Source: Paralvinella palmiformis (taxonomy: Eukaryota; Annelida; Polychaeta; Terebellida; Alvinellidae). From it: a stretch of DNA of 64,000 bases. This document shows positions 13,052 to 24,732 of this stretch, in pieces. The translations under genes and the position numbers were made by a program. The stretch is taken from NCBI GenBank assembly GCA_025642065.1, contig JAODUP010000084.1, positions 491,001 through 555,000 of the forward strand, written 5' to 3'. The notes under the pieces were generated by a model. That model made no database searches. It had not been told where the DNA came from and was given only the letters and a program-made list of their open reading frames with translations. Numbering within the stretch: the first letter of the stretch is position 1; each line of letters opens with the position of its first letter.

Positions 13052-13315
13052 TCGACTACGGAGGTGGAGGCTGCTCACGCAGCAGATGGTGCTGTGGCTA
13101 AAGAGATAGGAAGCAGTGACAATGATACTGATCAGGCAGAAAATCCGGTAGTTGAAATTGTTGGGAAAGAGTCCGACTGTGACAGTGATGAGGATTCAGA
13201 TAAATTTGATGATGAAGAATTTGATGATATATATGATTCAGATGAATATGACAATGAAATGCCTCAGGAGGAAGTAGTAAAAAAGCTTGATCAGTTTCAA
13301 ATTGATTATGAGTGA
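13052..13315 (+). CDS. Possible terminal exon with acidic tail, unknown protein
   Basis: An ATTACAG acceptor at about 13045-13051 is followed by an 87-codon open frame ending in TGA at 13313-13315. The protein is strongly acidic (ESDCDSDEDSDKFDDEEFDD). An AT-rich 3' region with AATAAA-like signals follows near 13440-13450. It may be the tail of the hAT-derived pseudogene just upstream, left after an internal deletion, or an unrelated exon. I do not recognise the protein. Confidence 0.3.
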   Translation, partial: STTEVEAAHAADGAVAKEIGSSDNDTDQAENPVVEIVGKESDCDSDEDSDKFDDEEFDDIYDSDEYDNEMPQEEVVKKLDQFQIDYE

Positions 13316-13861
13316 AAATGATGAACTTGTGTCAAATGAATTTCACAAGCAAAAGTGATTAAATTGTGATTAAACAAATTGTGATTCCAAAGTGATTGTT
13401 CTCATTTGCAGCAACTTTTATACCTTTTTCAGGAAATTTTATAAAATAAAACTCAAACTCAACATTTTTATAGCTAGCAGAAATGGTCTATTTGATTGGG
13501 TATTTTATTTATTATATAGACAAAAATATTAATTTATGGTAAATATTGGCAAATAAGGCAACCAAACCATATTTAAGGTAAAATCACTTTCTGCAATTGT
13601 ATGTGCAATAAAGTTATCAGAATATATTAATCTGTTTATAAAAAGAATAAATGGTATTTATGTATGTTTCAAGAGAGGAGCTAAAACCAACATGAAAAAT
13701 ATTTCAGATACACTACAGCGATCTTCTGATGAAACCGCGAACAGTTCTATAAGCATTGTTAAAAGCATCCCTCGCATATCTTATAGCAGAGTTTCGATAT
13801 TTTACACAAAACACACTCAAATCAGCATATATTACAAAGAAATTATTTTAAACTGCAGAAG

Positions 13862-13955
13862 CCGGGCTGTATCAGAAAGGTGTTTCATCTTTCACTTCGC
13901 CTCATTACCTTTGGATGTCGCTCGGTCAATTTAACGGACCGTTTGCACAAAATGA
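13862..13955 (+). mobile_element. SINE family 1, 3' half
   Basis: Reads ggctgtatcagaaaggtg, tttcatctttcacttcgcct, cattacctttggatgtcgct and cggtcaatttaacgg. This is a diverged copy of the body of the full SINE at 26561-26738, read on the other strand. The tRNA-like head is missing. Confidence 0.7.
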
Positions 13956-14573
13956 TCTATTCCAAAACAGGAATATTTAAACTGAGAAGAGTAAAAAAAA
14001 ATTACAAAATAAGATATCTCTGAAATTATTGAGTGATTTTACGTTGAACTTCATATCAACTTTTTCATTAGGCATATCGTCAACGATATAACTATGATAC
14101 TTGTAACAATTAACATATTTTAATCCCTTTCCGTTAAGTTAAATATTCCCACGTGATTGAAAATTGTCGATGTCATGTTTCATTCGGGTGTCAAAATTGT
14201 GATGCTGGGGATATATGTGCCTACTTTTTTTCTGATCACTCATTTACAATTCATTTAAAAGAAACGAGATTTGTTTTACTAGCTTCCAATAATAAGCCAT
14301 AATATTATTGGTATAACACAATTTCATTTCAAAGTCTGTCAGCTAGAAATTTGGAAATCCCCATATTACACATTCCCTCTTCAATCGCAAACTTTTTTTA
14401 GATTTTTGTTCTATTTTATACAATACAAACATCATAACTAAACTTATGACAAACAATCCAAACCGGATTCATTCTCTCGTACCTGCGCACCCGAGTGCCC
14501 TCTCAGGTGTTATAATGACCGATACTTTTGGCCACAAATGTACTTTGTATGGCAACAGTGGCGTAGTTTAGAA
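13956..14573. other. Region upstream of FBXO36
   Basis: AT-rich DNA; the last 110 bases before the ATG are less AT-rich and probably hold the promoter and 5'UTR. No TATA box position could be argued. Confidence 0.35.
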
Positions 14574-15927
14574 ATGGCGTCCCTTATTCCAGAAAGTGGA
14601 ATGATATTCAATTTTGCGGATGTTGCTCCACCTCCATCAAAGGATTATTGTCAGATATTAGTTACAACCGATTCTGTGAGTAGTTTAATTATATTTATTA
14701 GTTTATTATTACTCAATGTTTCGTTGTAGAACTGAAATGCCAATAGGTTTTACACCTACTGGAATTATCGCCCATAAACAATGTTTGAGTTTTCTCTATT
14801 ATTATATCAACATACTAGAATAACATAACCAGAATGTGCGTCACTGTATATATTTTTGAGTTTAAAGCCCAATTCTAACATATAAATATTTTGTATTTTA
14901 GTAATGTACTAATTATATATTTAGCAATATAGAGTTTAAGAAGATTTATTAATTCGAAGGTTGTCCTAGTCACTTAGTGCCAGTAGTGGGATCTAGAGTC
15001 TAGACCGTACATGTATGTGTAGACACTTCGAATTAATCAATCTTCTTAAATTCTTGACCCGTACGTTTAAACCCTTACTTAGATCTATCCTCTTCATACT
15101 AGGTTTAGCTCACTACTGTACAACTTTAATCAATTAAACAAATACAAAATTCCAATACTTTTAAGTTGCCAAAATTGAAGTGTGATTTCATGACTATACA
15201 GCTTTAAACAATTACAAAATTCTAATACTTTTAAGTTTAAAGTTCAAGATGCAGCAGTACATCTCGTAGTTGTAGAACTTTTGTATATCAACATGCACAG
15301 GCAAAAATTCACATACGTTTAGACATCAGTACTAAAGATACTGCAGTTAGACTAATGCATTGACCTGAAATTCTTTCACATCAATGGACTAATGCATTAA
15401 ACCTACAACACTCATTACTGGAAATAAAAACATACACATACAAATAATGGCTCACATATATTTAGACTATGGGTCTGAATGTATGGCTCACGTATGCATA
15501 GCCTATGCCTTATTAATTTAATTAATAACTTTATGTGATTAATTATATATAATATTTCGTGGAGTCTATATTGTTGAGCAACACATTGACTAAGACAGCC
15601 TTGGCTCTGTCAGTCTATGATAAGAATTTAAATGTGTAATTTGATTAATTATATTTAATATAATTAGTGGTCACTGTTATTATTAGGTGTTCCAGGACAG
15701 TGGAAGAAATTGGTTTCTTTCAGATGAATGGGATTTAATGACACATTGTCACAAATTAGTTCATTTTAACACACTAGATATATTTCATTTCTCTTATGGT
15801 CAAATAAATTCAAAAGCATAAAATATTTTCAGGAAAGCTAATCAAATGTGATATTTGTTAAATATAAAGTAAGTAGCTGATGATAAAATTAATGTAGACT
15901 CTCTAAAGGTAAAAAAGCAATAGTAAA

Positions 15928-15964
<37 letters not shown>

Positions 15965-18946
15965 ATATATATATATCATGTGAACTTGTGCCATGTACTG
16001 TAAAAATAAATTATAAAATATCTAATCTACCAATACTTTTAAGGCAGAGAATATTCAGTGTTTTCACCATATATTAATATGTTCTGCTCAAACTACAAAT
16101 AAGCCCTGTATCCAACATTTTTTGCTGAATCTGTTGTGTCAGTCAGACCTTATATGGTACAAATTCAACATTCACTTTAATCCAACATATTATCATGTAA
16201 CAAATCTTTAAATAATGACTTTCTTGATATATATATATATATTATATATATATATATGATATATTAGTATTTATTTAATATATATAGAAATGAAAACAAA
16301 CTGGCAGATGTCATATAACCTACTACTATATTAACATGATCAAAATTTGAAATTTTTTAAACAGTTTAATTGCTCTAGGTATGATATTCATTATAACGGT
16401 TTATTAATTGTCTAGGAGAGATAGATCATTTCCCCATAATTGTACTAGCCATAGTAGTGTTAATTGTATATTGCATGAAATTATTAGAAGTTTTTTATAT
16501 GAAATAAGTATTTTGTTCTGCTTTGTGGAAGAAAGTCTTTTTACCATGATGGTATAAATTACTAACCCTAATCAGCACATTGGATTGGATTAAACATTCT
16601 GTTCTGGTTTGGTTTCTTTACATGGCAGTGTGAGGGAAGGATATTTTCTTATATTCTTTGTGCTTTTTCACCAACCCTTGTACTAGGTGCGCCACTGAGC
16701 TCGATTCTTTTCGAGGATATTGGTGCAATAGAAGTTTTATAATTATTATTATCATTTGAAATGGAGGATTTACCAGTACACAAATGTCATGTGATGAAAG
16801 TATACGAATAAGAAGATAGCAATAAAAAGACTTGACATAGCAGTAATTTCTCTCCATTCATCTCTTATAGCTAGTATGAATATCCATGACTAGAAGCATT
16901 ACAGACACACAAAACAAATGGATAGGATCAAGTAAAACTGTTGACCCAAAATGAATGGTGTGTCTATGTTTGTTCACTCAGTCTGAATTGCATGATTTTG
17001 TGTAGGTTACAAAGAAGCATGGTGCTCACAAAATATACTGTGTGAGCCCAATTTCAAAGCACAAAAGATGAAATTTAAAACTAGTTTAAAGGCTATGTTC
17101 AAAGGCTCGGGGGGTGAATTCTGGTGTACTAAGTGGTCAGGCCACTTTATTGTTATTATTAATATAAAGAAAGATTATAGTATTTTTATGACGATTAGCT
17201 GATTTACCGCAAATATTATATTGGCAGATATCTACATTATGAACATTGCTGTGCTACATACATGTTTTAAATAAGATATCTACATTATGAACATTGCTGT
17301 GCTACATACATGTTTTAAATAAGAGATTTGAGACAAGTAGTATCAAAATTGGCTGGCTGGGGTGGTATGATTTTTCCAGAGTGGAAAATACTACTGGTCA
17401 TTATCAAAAAGATCCACCCTAAGTGGGAAATAATTGGGGTGGGGGGTTATATAGTAAACCAATAAAATGCTTCTCCAATGTCTTTGGCTATTTAGTGATA
17501 TTTTACATGCAGGTAGTGGTTTGGTAGAGAACTATCATGAGGTATCAACAAGTTTGCAACAGAATAAAGAAACAATCTTAGAAGAAGCAAGTGTCTTCCA
17601 TTAAGATGACGAAGCAACTTATTCTATAGCAATAATTATGTGTCACCACTCCCCCCCCAAAAAAACAAATACCAGTATATATTATTTTATGTATTAATAT
17701 ATGCTTCTTTGAGGCAATTAATTAACATTTACTGATTTAGCTTATATGTTAAGTTGTGGAAATACTAAAGGTGACACATAATTATGAATAGCCGTGTGAC
17801 ATCTACTTACACAAACAAACACTAATCCATAACAAATGTGTGTAAATTTGTAGTTATGTCTATCAAAAGGACAATTGATTATTAGTTTCTGGAGAGACAG
17901 ATGAATTATCTACAAAACTTTGGTTAGTGTTATCAGTGTCTTGTTTATAGAAAGGCAAATTATACTGTGGCTGTATTGATATTTGGTTACATGTGTATGT
18001 ACATTCTAAAGAATACCAAGGACAATTAAAAAAAATAGTCCGCCAGCAAATGTACAAACTAGAAAGATGTTCTTTACAATAACAAGATGACTTAATATAA
18101 ATTGCTGCACAGCGGAAAGAAATTATCTAATAATTTGTTATCTGTTAAAGGCATTCACCAATGTGTACTTGTAAATGTTGATCAAATGAAAGTCCTACAG
18201 TGGTATTATTGATAGTATATTGGTTAATTTTGTCAAGAACAAATCAGTTTCTATTGAAATATTCCAAACAATAGCAACAATTTTAGTTTCAGTATTAGTG
18301 GGCAACATCAATGTTAGCTACAAATTTGATACTATGTTACTAGTGTTGACAATTTTGACTCTGGTGAAGAAATCAGCCATTTTAACTGTAGTTTACAAAA
18401 CAAGAAGTCTCTGTGTCATGACTCATATAAAACTTTTCTATAACCTATAATCTTACATGCAGTCATCAGAACAGAAAAGGATCACCTACACGAAGGGAAA
18501 TGTTTTACCAAGGGCAGTGTTAATGGCTGTTTCTTAACTAATGGATATTGTGTTCTTTGATTTGAAGGTGACGGCTTCATAGAAATAAATGTCAGCCAAA
18601 AGTGGTACAATATCCTGGTTCCTTTTTCTTGATACCAAAAGTGAATACTTGCTGGAAAGTACTTTATTTGAACATTTAAATAGAGGACATTAATAGCTGA
18701 TCGGGTATAAGAGAATGTATAATATAGTTATTGTAATAAATTGTCGATTTTGTAGTTATTGATGAGCAGACATGCATTAGGAAATATTCATCAAAAGTGG
18801 TACAATATCCTGGTTCCTTTTTCTTGATACCAAAAGTGAATCTTGCTGGAAAGTACTTTATTTGAACATTTGTGGTTATTGATGAGCAGACATGCATTAG
18901 GAAATATTCATCAAATGTATTCATCCCATCCCTGCATACCTCATTC

Positions 18947-18991
<45 letters not shown>

Positions 18992-20234
18992 TATTTGGTC
19001 CAAGATAGTGGTCACATTGGTTGTCAATGACAACCTGATTTATTGAATGGGAACTGATCACTACTGCTATATTATATATTTAAGACAATTAATCCTGTGA
19101 ATGATTTGCTTATTTCCTCGGGATCCATTAATGCCTTTCTTAAAATATACTGTTTTTCTCTCTGCACAGAGTAAAATATGAATACCAAGATCACATTTGA
19201 AATAAAATATGAACGTCAAAATGGTTAATTTTGCAATGACAGGTGATTTGGAAAGTTTTATTCTAAATTATCAGAACAATGACAACTTATACTTCATGAA
19301 CACAACTTTACATTTCCTATAGCCAGATAATATTATCTCACACATGCACACACACAAGCACTTCAAGTTCAAGCCAACCTATTATTATTTTGGTAACATC
19401 TTGCTGAAAAATATCTGAGTTGTATCATCTCATTTTAGAGTTACCTGTCTCTGTCAGATGTTTTATCCATAAATAAAGGGACTTTACTTAATTGTTTCAT
19501 TCCCAGGGATTAGTCTTTGACCTTGTATCCCAGGTGAGAGCTGCAATGAGGCTTAAAGCAAACAATCCATTCACTCCTACCAAGATGGTATGTTAGTCAC
19601 ACTGCTGTTGTGCACTTCAGACACCAAATATATCACTAGGTTTTGTTTTTGAAGTGCCATCTCTAACTGTAGCAGATGAATGCCATTTACATGTGGATTA
19701 TGATATGGTTTCCGTAGAATAGTGACAATACTATCTTAGTGACATTCTACCTTAAGTGAGACACCAGCACAATCTAAGGCAGTCGATCATCCACTATTTT
19801 GGAAGGGAAGAAATTAATCTCCAGTTTGGTCTGGAAAGGTTACTACACCTTTTGAGGTACAAATCCCTGACCCTAATGGCACCAGGTGCCAAGTGCTTAA
19901 AATGTACACCATTGGGGATCCCAGAAATGTAAACATTTCAGATCATCAATTATATTATATGGTATAAATTCACCAGTTTCTATAAAGATAAATTGATATC
20001 AGCATACAGATAACAAAGGGGCAGGCCTTAAGGTATGAGTGTTGTTATAATTAGACACAGTATTCAGAGATCAGTCTCATACCACATACTGTTATAGTAG
20101 TTCTTTCTAAATATAAATAAGTGATGTTTTTGCATCCAGTACACTGTCCAAAGAATTGGTGTTTTATTATATACCAAAATATTGACTCTATCTGTTCCAA
20201 GATGTTTAATTAAAATAGTTCCCTCAGTGCATAT

Positions 20235-20304
<70 letters not shown>

Positions 20305-23300
20305 CATATAAAATAAATCATTGTGAATTTTATTATTTCCCATAGAATTTTAATAATTTTCTGACATGTCATATTTATTGATTTACGCGTATTGTTTTTA
20401 TCATCCGCAGTCTGGATTATGTACATTCATGTATACTCACTGATGAAGTAAGTAAACAATGATTATGAATAACTTTTAGTGACACTTAATAGTATTTTGG
20501 TTCTGTAGCATTTTGATGCATGCCCAAAGAGAGTTACTTATCTGCATGTTTCTGCAAGTTGTTAGAGGTTGATCATAATTCTTCAATGCATCTATATCTG
20601 AGTACAGTTTTTGTGCACGACAATGAATGGGTACTCAGTAGGGCTGCACACCAATTTTGGTCACAAGAACAGTGTGTATTAAAACCTGAAGGAGGTAATT
20701 GGTGCATGTCAACAATACACAGTTGTGGGTGATATGAATATGTACAGAGCTCATTATGTTTTATGGCTTGCTTTAGCTAGACAGAACTCAGTGTCTCGGA
20801 TAAATAGCATGGTGATTAATTTCCTAGACTTAATGTTGGTAGTTTGATCAGGTCAGCAAGAAAGCTTTGTGATCAGTAGGACATCACTATATGGAGAATA
20901 TAAACTTTGTATTTATAGATTATATTCAGATTATGGAAAATCAGCCTGAAGAATACCAGTGTGTGCCCAACAGAGGTGAAAGATACATACGAGGACTTCT
21001 TGTGTGATGAACTAACTAAAGGTATCACACATAGACACACACATGCACACACACACTTGCCTATATTTTCATGTTTCTTGTACAAATGTTTTCATGAATT
21101 TTTTGTATTTTTAATTTTATATGGTTAAAGACACAACATATAAGCAATACTTGAATACTGTCTACATGTATAAATCTTTTGCTGAGTGAGATTTAGATCT
21201 GGAATTGTGTAAACCTATACTTACATTCTTCATCAAAATTAAACTCTTATTTAACAGAATTATGCAGTTGATTTAATTACCAAATTCCTATGTTGTTTTT
21301 CTCATTCAGGAGAGGTACACAGAGCATTTGGGAAGAACTTTTTGGAATATATAAAGGGTCTGGCTCATGGCAACATAGATTATCTTCCACGTCTCTCACG
21401 CTCCCTCTTAGTAAAAATCATCTGTTTCCTGGATCTAGAAGACATACCCAAGTTGGCAATGGTATCCAAGCAATTCTTGGAGGTCAGTCAGTTCTTAGGG
21501 GCACTTGTATTTCCTAGTGTTCTATTGCAAACTCTCTACATATAACCAATAAACCGATTCAATTACCTCTGGCGCCACCATGCGGCTGAATTTCGCACTA
21601 CAGTCTCGGGTTAGAAGTCTAAGAATCACTGCTTTGCATGTCAATTTACGCATGTGTATCACTGATCAGTGTCTTACTGAAAAGCTGTATATAGGCTATT
21701 TACCAGCCATATTTGGATTTATTTATAACTGTCATGGTCCGGCCTGTCTAGTTCAAACTTATTTTTTGTAGAACCGTTGCCATCTGACATGACGATGTGA
21801 ATGGATAAAATCAATGATCACATAGATTCATTGGGTGATTCCTATTATTGTAACATTGGTATTTATGCATGATATCTTGTATTGACAGTGAACCTTTTTA
21901 TTTTCTGAATCAGCCATTCAGGCATTGTTTACTATATGTAAATATCAAGGGTGTTAATATTCTAATTTAATCATTTTTGTTATTTAATAATATTAATATG
22001 CATGTGATATATATATGATTGGTTCCCAGGTACAAGTAAAAATAATATTACCAAAATTTGCAAATTGACTTTATATCTACATTAAATGTTTAAAAAATCT
22101 TCATTAAAGTCAATTTATATTCAGCTAAAAGTTTTATTTTAAAATCATTTATTGAAATCCATGCTAAAAAGATCCCATACGAGTCAACATGAATAACGAA
22201 GGCTTAGCTGTGTCAATCATCTGGAAAGATCAGTCCGCTCAATCATTGGGTTATATCCTGATAAATATTATGTTAAATCCTTTGGAAAGACACAATCGTT
22301 CAGCAGAAATAGTAGTCTCAAAAGATTTCCAGTATTTACCATTTAACAGTGGGCATCATAGCTGTTTCTAACCCGTGCCCACAGTTGGTAACTGATGCAA
22401 TGCATTTCACCTGGATCAGTCTATTAATACACTTTATTGCATATTAATATTGCTTATTCACCAAAATGCACCAAATAATTAGCAGTCATATAGTACATTA
22501 TTAGCTAAATTGTTATGTAAAGTGTGTTGCAGGGTTGGGTTTATGACAGTCGTAAACCTGTTTATGACATGACAGTGTCATAAATGCCTTTATGACATCA
22601 TATACCATCATAAGCTGTTGTAAACCTTAATTCACTATATTTGGTGATTTTAATTATTAAATTATCTGATCTATTTTGCTTAGAACCAGGTGTGGATTAT
22701 CATTATAACAGAATTAGTATATTTATATATTACATACAAGAATGTGAAATAATATTTGACGTTGGTCTCTCTTACATTTTTTCCAATTCAGTAATAACAG
22801 AAATAATTTGGAGGTATCTTTTATTCAGTAACCATAACAAACTCTCACGTCTTTCACACATGTTTAATTGTATCAATCCATTTGATATATCAGTCATCCA
22901 AATCACAAAGTCCTTGGAGGATCCTGTGACAAAATACCAACTTGGCTGTTTTCTCATGAAACTAACCATGTGTAACTATTGTTCAATGTGAAAGCTATAA
23001 GATGGATTAATAGAATCAAAGTAGCAGATATCTTGAGCTCTTGCCACGTGGAGGATCATTAGGTGAAGCCACTGTCGCTACATGCATGGTTAGCCACAGA
23101 TAAACACCAGCACCAACCCAAGAGGGCAGTGTCCTGCTTGTAATCCAATATATCAATAGTTCTATTAAATTAGTACCACCCCCTAAGCTCTAGAAACAAA
23201 TGGCAGACCAATCAGGTCAATTGATTTTGGCTACAAACAATACCAGTGTATGATTACCATAGTCTAATAATCAGGCCCTAACTAAATGTTTCTTTTAATA

Positions 23301-23783
23301 TTACAGTATTATATTATTAATATATTAATAATTTAAGCCATTCTAATAACTACTTTCAGGTATATTTCAGGAAAAAATATGTCACAAATTTGCTATGTAA
23401 AGTGTATAGTTTAAAAAATATGCTTTGACACTTTATGACGCTATTATGTCATAAACCACCATAAACCTGTTTATGACATGACGTCATTATTTTTTAGCTT
23501 TGTAACAGCGATGATGTATGGAAGCAGTTTTATTATGATCACAATCAGACAGTGATGTCAGCTGAGATGTCATCCCTTGCCGAGGCTATTGGTTGGAAGA
23601 AACTGTTTTTTACAAACAAACTACAACTACAGGTAGGTCCATACTGAATAACTGACTCATCATCAACTTTTACTATCAGACACACACTCATACACTCATA
23701 TGTATGTCTACCTTCTAGATGAAGCTCAGAAGACACACAGCAGCTAAGGCAGTACATTCCTCAAGTCTTGAAGGTGGTGATGG

Positions 23784-23815
<32 letters not shown>

Positions 23816-23838
23816 GGTTATGGTGGACAGCAGGATGA
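14574..23838 (+). CDS. FBXO36: F-box only protein 36, five coding exons
   Basis: Substrate-recognition subunit of an SCF (SKP1-CUL1-F-box) E3 ubiquitin ligase; the F-box binds SKP1, and the targets of FBXO36 are not known to me. Exons with consistent phases: 14574-14675, 20919-21021, 21310-21482, 23498-23632, 23719-23838. All junctions are AG/GT. Exon 1 gives MASLIPESG ... PPPSKDYCQILVT, matching the start of vertebrate FBXO36 (PPPSKDYYQLLVT). Exon 2 gives IIFRLWKISLK and KDTYEDFL. Exon 3 carries the F-box (DYLPRLSRSLLVKIICFLDL, EDIPKLAMVSKQFLE). Exon 4 ends GWKKLFFTNKLQLQ, again matching the vertebrate protein. The predicted length is about 210 residues against about 188 in human. The last exon differs: MKLRRHTAAKAV followed by a run of ten Asp coded by a GAT microsatellite, then stop. 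Introns are long (intron 1 about 6.2 kb) and carry repeats. Confidence 0.93.
14931..15053. repeat. Hairpin with 28-29 bp arms in FBXO36 intron 1
   Basis: The left arm agagtttaagaagatttatt/aattcgaag is the near-perfect reverse complement of cttcgaatta/atcaatcttcttaaattct at 15026-15053. The loop is about 66 bases. It could be a tiny MITE. Confidence 0.7.
15928..16260. repeat. Two interrupted (TA)n runs
   Basis: TA runs at about 15928-15976 and 16229-16257 in FBXO36 intron 1, both with single-base interruptions. Similar runs lie at 18951-18987 and 20229-20302 in the same intron. Confidence 0.9.
17227..17322. repeat. Perfect 48-bp tandem duplication
   Basis: The unit gatatctacattatgaacat ... 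gttttaaataa occurs twice back to back (17227-17274 and 17275-17322) without a mismatch that I can see, so the event looks young. It is intronic. Confidence 0.9.
18594..18917. repeat. Imperfect tandem duplication, unit about 200 bp
   Basis: aaaagtggtacaatatcctg ... gaaatattcatc occurs at about 18597-18793 and again at about 18794-18915. The second copy has lost roughly 75 bases in the middle, from after ttatttgaacattt to before gttattgatgagc. It lies in FBXO36 intron 1. Confidence 0.85.
22513..23482. repeat. Direct repeats bounding about 0.9 kb in FBXO36 intron 3
   Basis: tatgtaaagtgt recurs at about 22513 and 23394, and aaacctgtttatgacatgac recurs at 22554-22573 and 23463-23482. Around both copies short motifs such as ttatgac and gtcataa alternate in both orientations, so each end can fold. 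This looks like a non-autonomous element or a diverged duplication ending 15 bases before FBXO36 exon 4. The enclosed 116-codon open frame has no recognisable motif. Confidence 0.5.
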
Positions 23839-24399
23839 GAACAGTGAACGGAGCAACAATTCTGATTATGTAGAGAACGATACAATAGGAAGTGAGACTG
23901 ACACCAACGAATTGGCTTCACAACAAATTACTCCTGACCATAGATATAAGGTATTTGTTTATAATAGTAGTAGAAGTAGTAATAGTAGTAGTATCAAGTG
24001 CTCGGTTATGGATATTCAATGATAAATAAACTTGTTGTTATCTAATGTGTCCCGCAATGAAATTAGTCCTAATATTTGAGATACTTTGAACTTAATTTTG
24101 CAAATGTTTTAAAAATTACAAAATTTTGCACGTTTCCATGTGAATTATAATTAGATTTTACATTAGCAGACCTGCTAAAGATGGAAATTGGTCACTTTAT
24201 TATCCATGAATGCACAGGCGTATTACATGTTGTGGGTTCAAATCTGACTAATAGTTGTATTTGTGGGATGTTTCCCTAGGGATCACCCCTCAGCCATATA
24301 TCCCAGATGTAACCAGCACTGCGGCTAAACAGGTTGACTGAACTCAAACACAACCATATCACTGTATCTAGAATGTGGGGTGGGGCATATCATTCACTC
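23839..24399. other. FBXO36 downstream region
   Basis: Contains the open continuation in another frame discussed under findings (to about 23952), a TAG/TAA repeat near 23964-23995, and a stretch at about 24170-24345 with a tRNA-like B-box motif (gtgggttcaaatctg) that could be a decayed SINE. Confidence 0.4.
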
Positions 24400-24732
24400 C
24401 AGACATGGACTAAATTCTATTTTTGTCAATTTAAATTCCACCTCAAATTTATCAATTCCAATTTTATCAATTTCAATTCCATTTTTATCTACTCTTTTTT
24501 TACAGACTATTTACCATGAGTAGGTACCCCGAGTACCTACTCCGAGTAGGTTATATTCCAATTGGGATTGTTATGGAAGAAATATTTCTGAATATAAAAA
24601 ATTTAATGGTAAATTAATTTGTGTATTTAATTTTTTGTAGCAAACTTCAATTCCAATCTAAATTTATCACTTCCAATTCCATTTTTTTAAATAAGCAATT
24701 CCAATTCCAGAATTGAAATGATCCCATGTCTG
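24400..24732. mobile_element. hAT-like MITE, 333 bp
   Basis: Begins cagacatggactaaattc and ends gaaatgatcccatgtctg, so the termini are inverted copies (CAGACATGG at both ends, further partial match inward). The inside is low-complexity, built from repeated aattccaattcc-type words in both orientations. Termini starting CAG...TGG are typical of hAT elements. An 8-bp target duplication is not clean here (attcactc against aattgcac), so the assignment is tentative. Confidence 0.55.

Noticed and set aside
19496..19588. Candidate extra FBXO36 exon (acceptor ttcccag, donor gtatgt)
   Set aside because: Open but unlike any part of FBXO36, and exons 14574-14675 and 20919-21021 already join in phase at the position expected from the vertebrate protein.
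20520..20732. 70-codon frame in FBXO36 intron 1
   Set aside because: No splice sites in suitable phase and no similarity; FBXO36 is complete without it.
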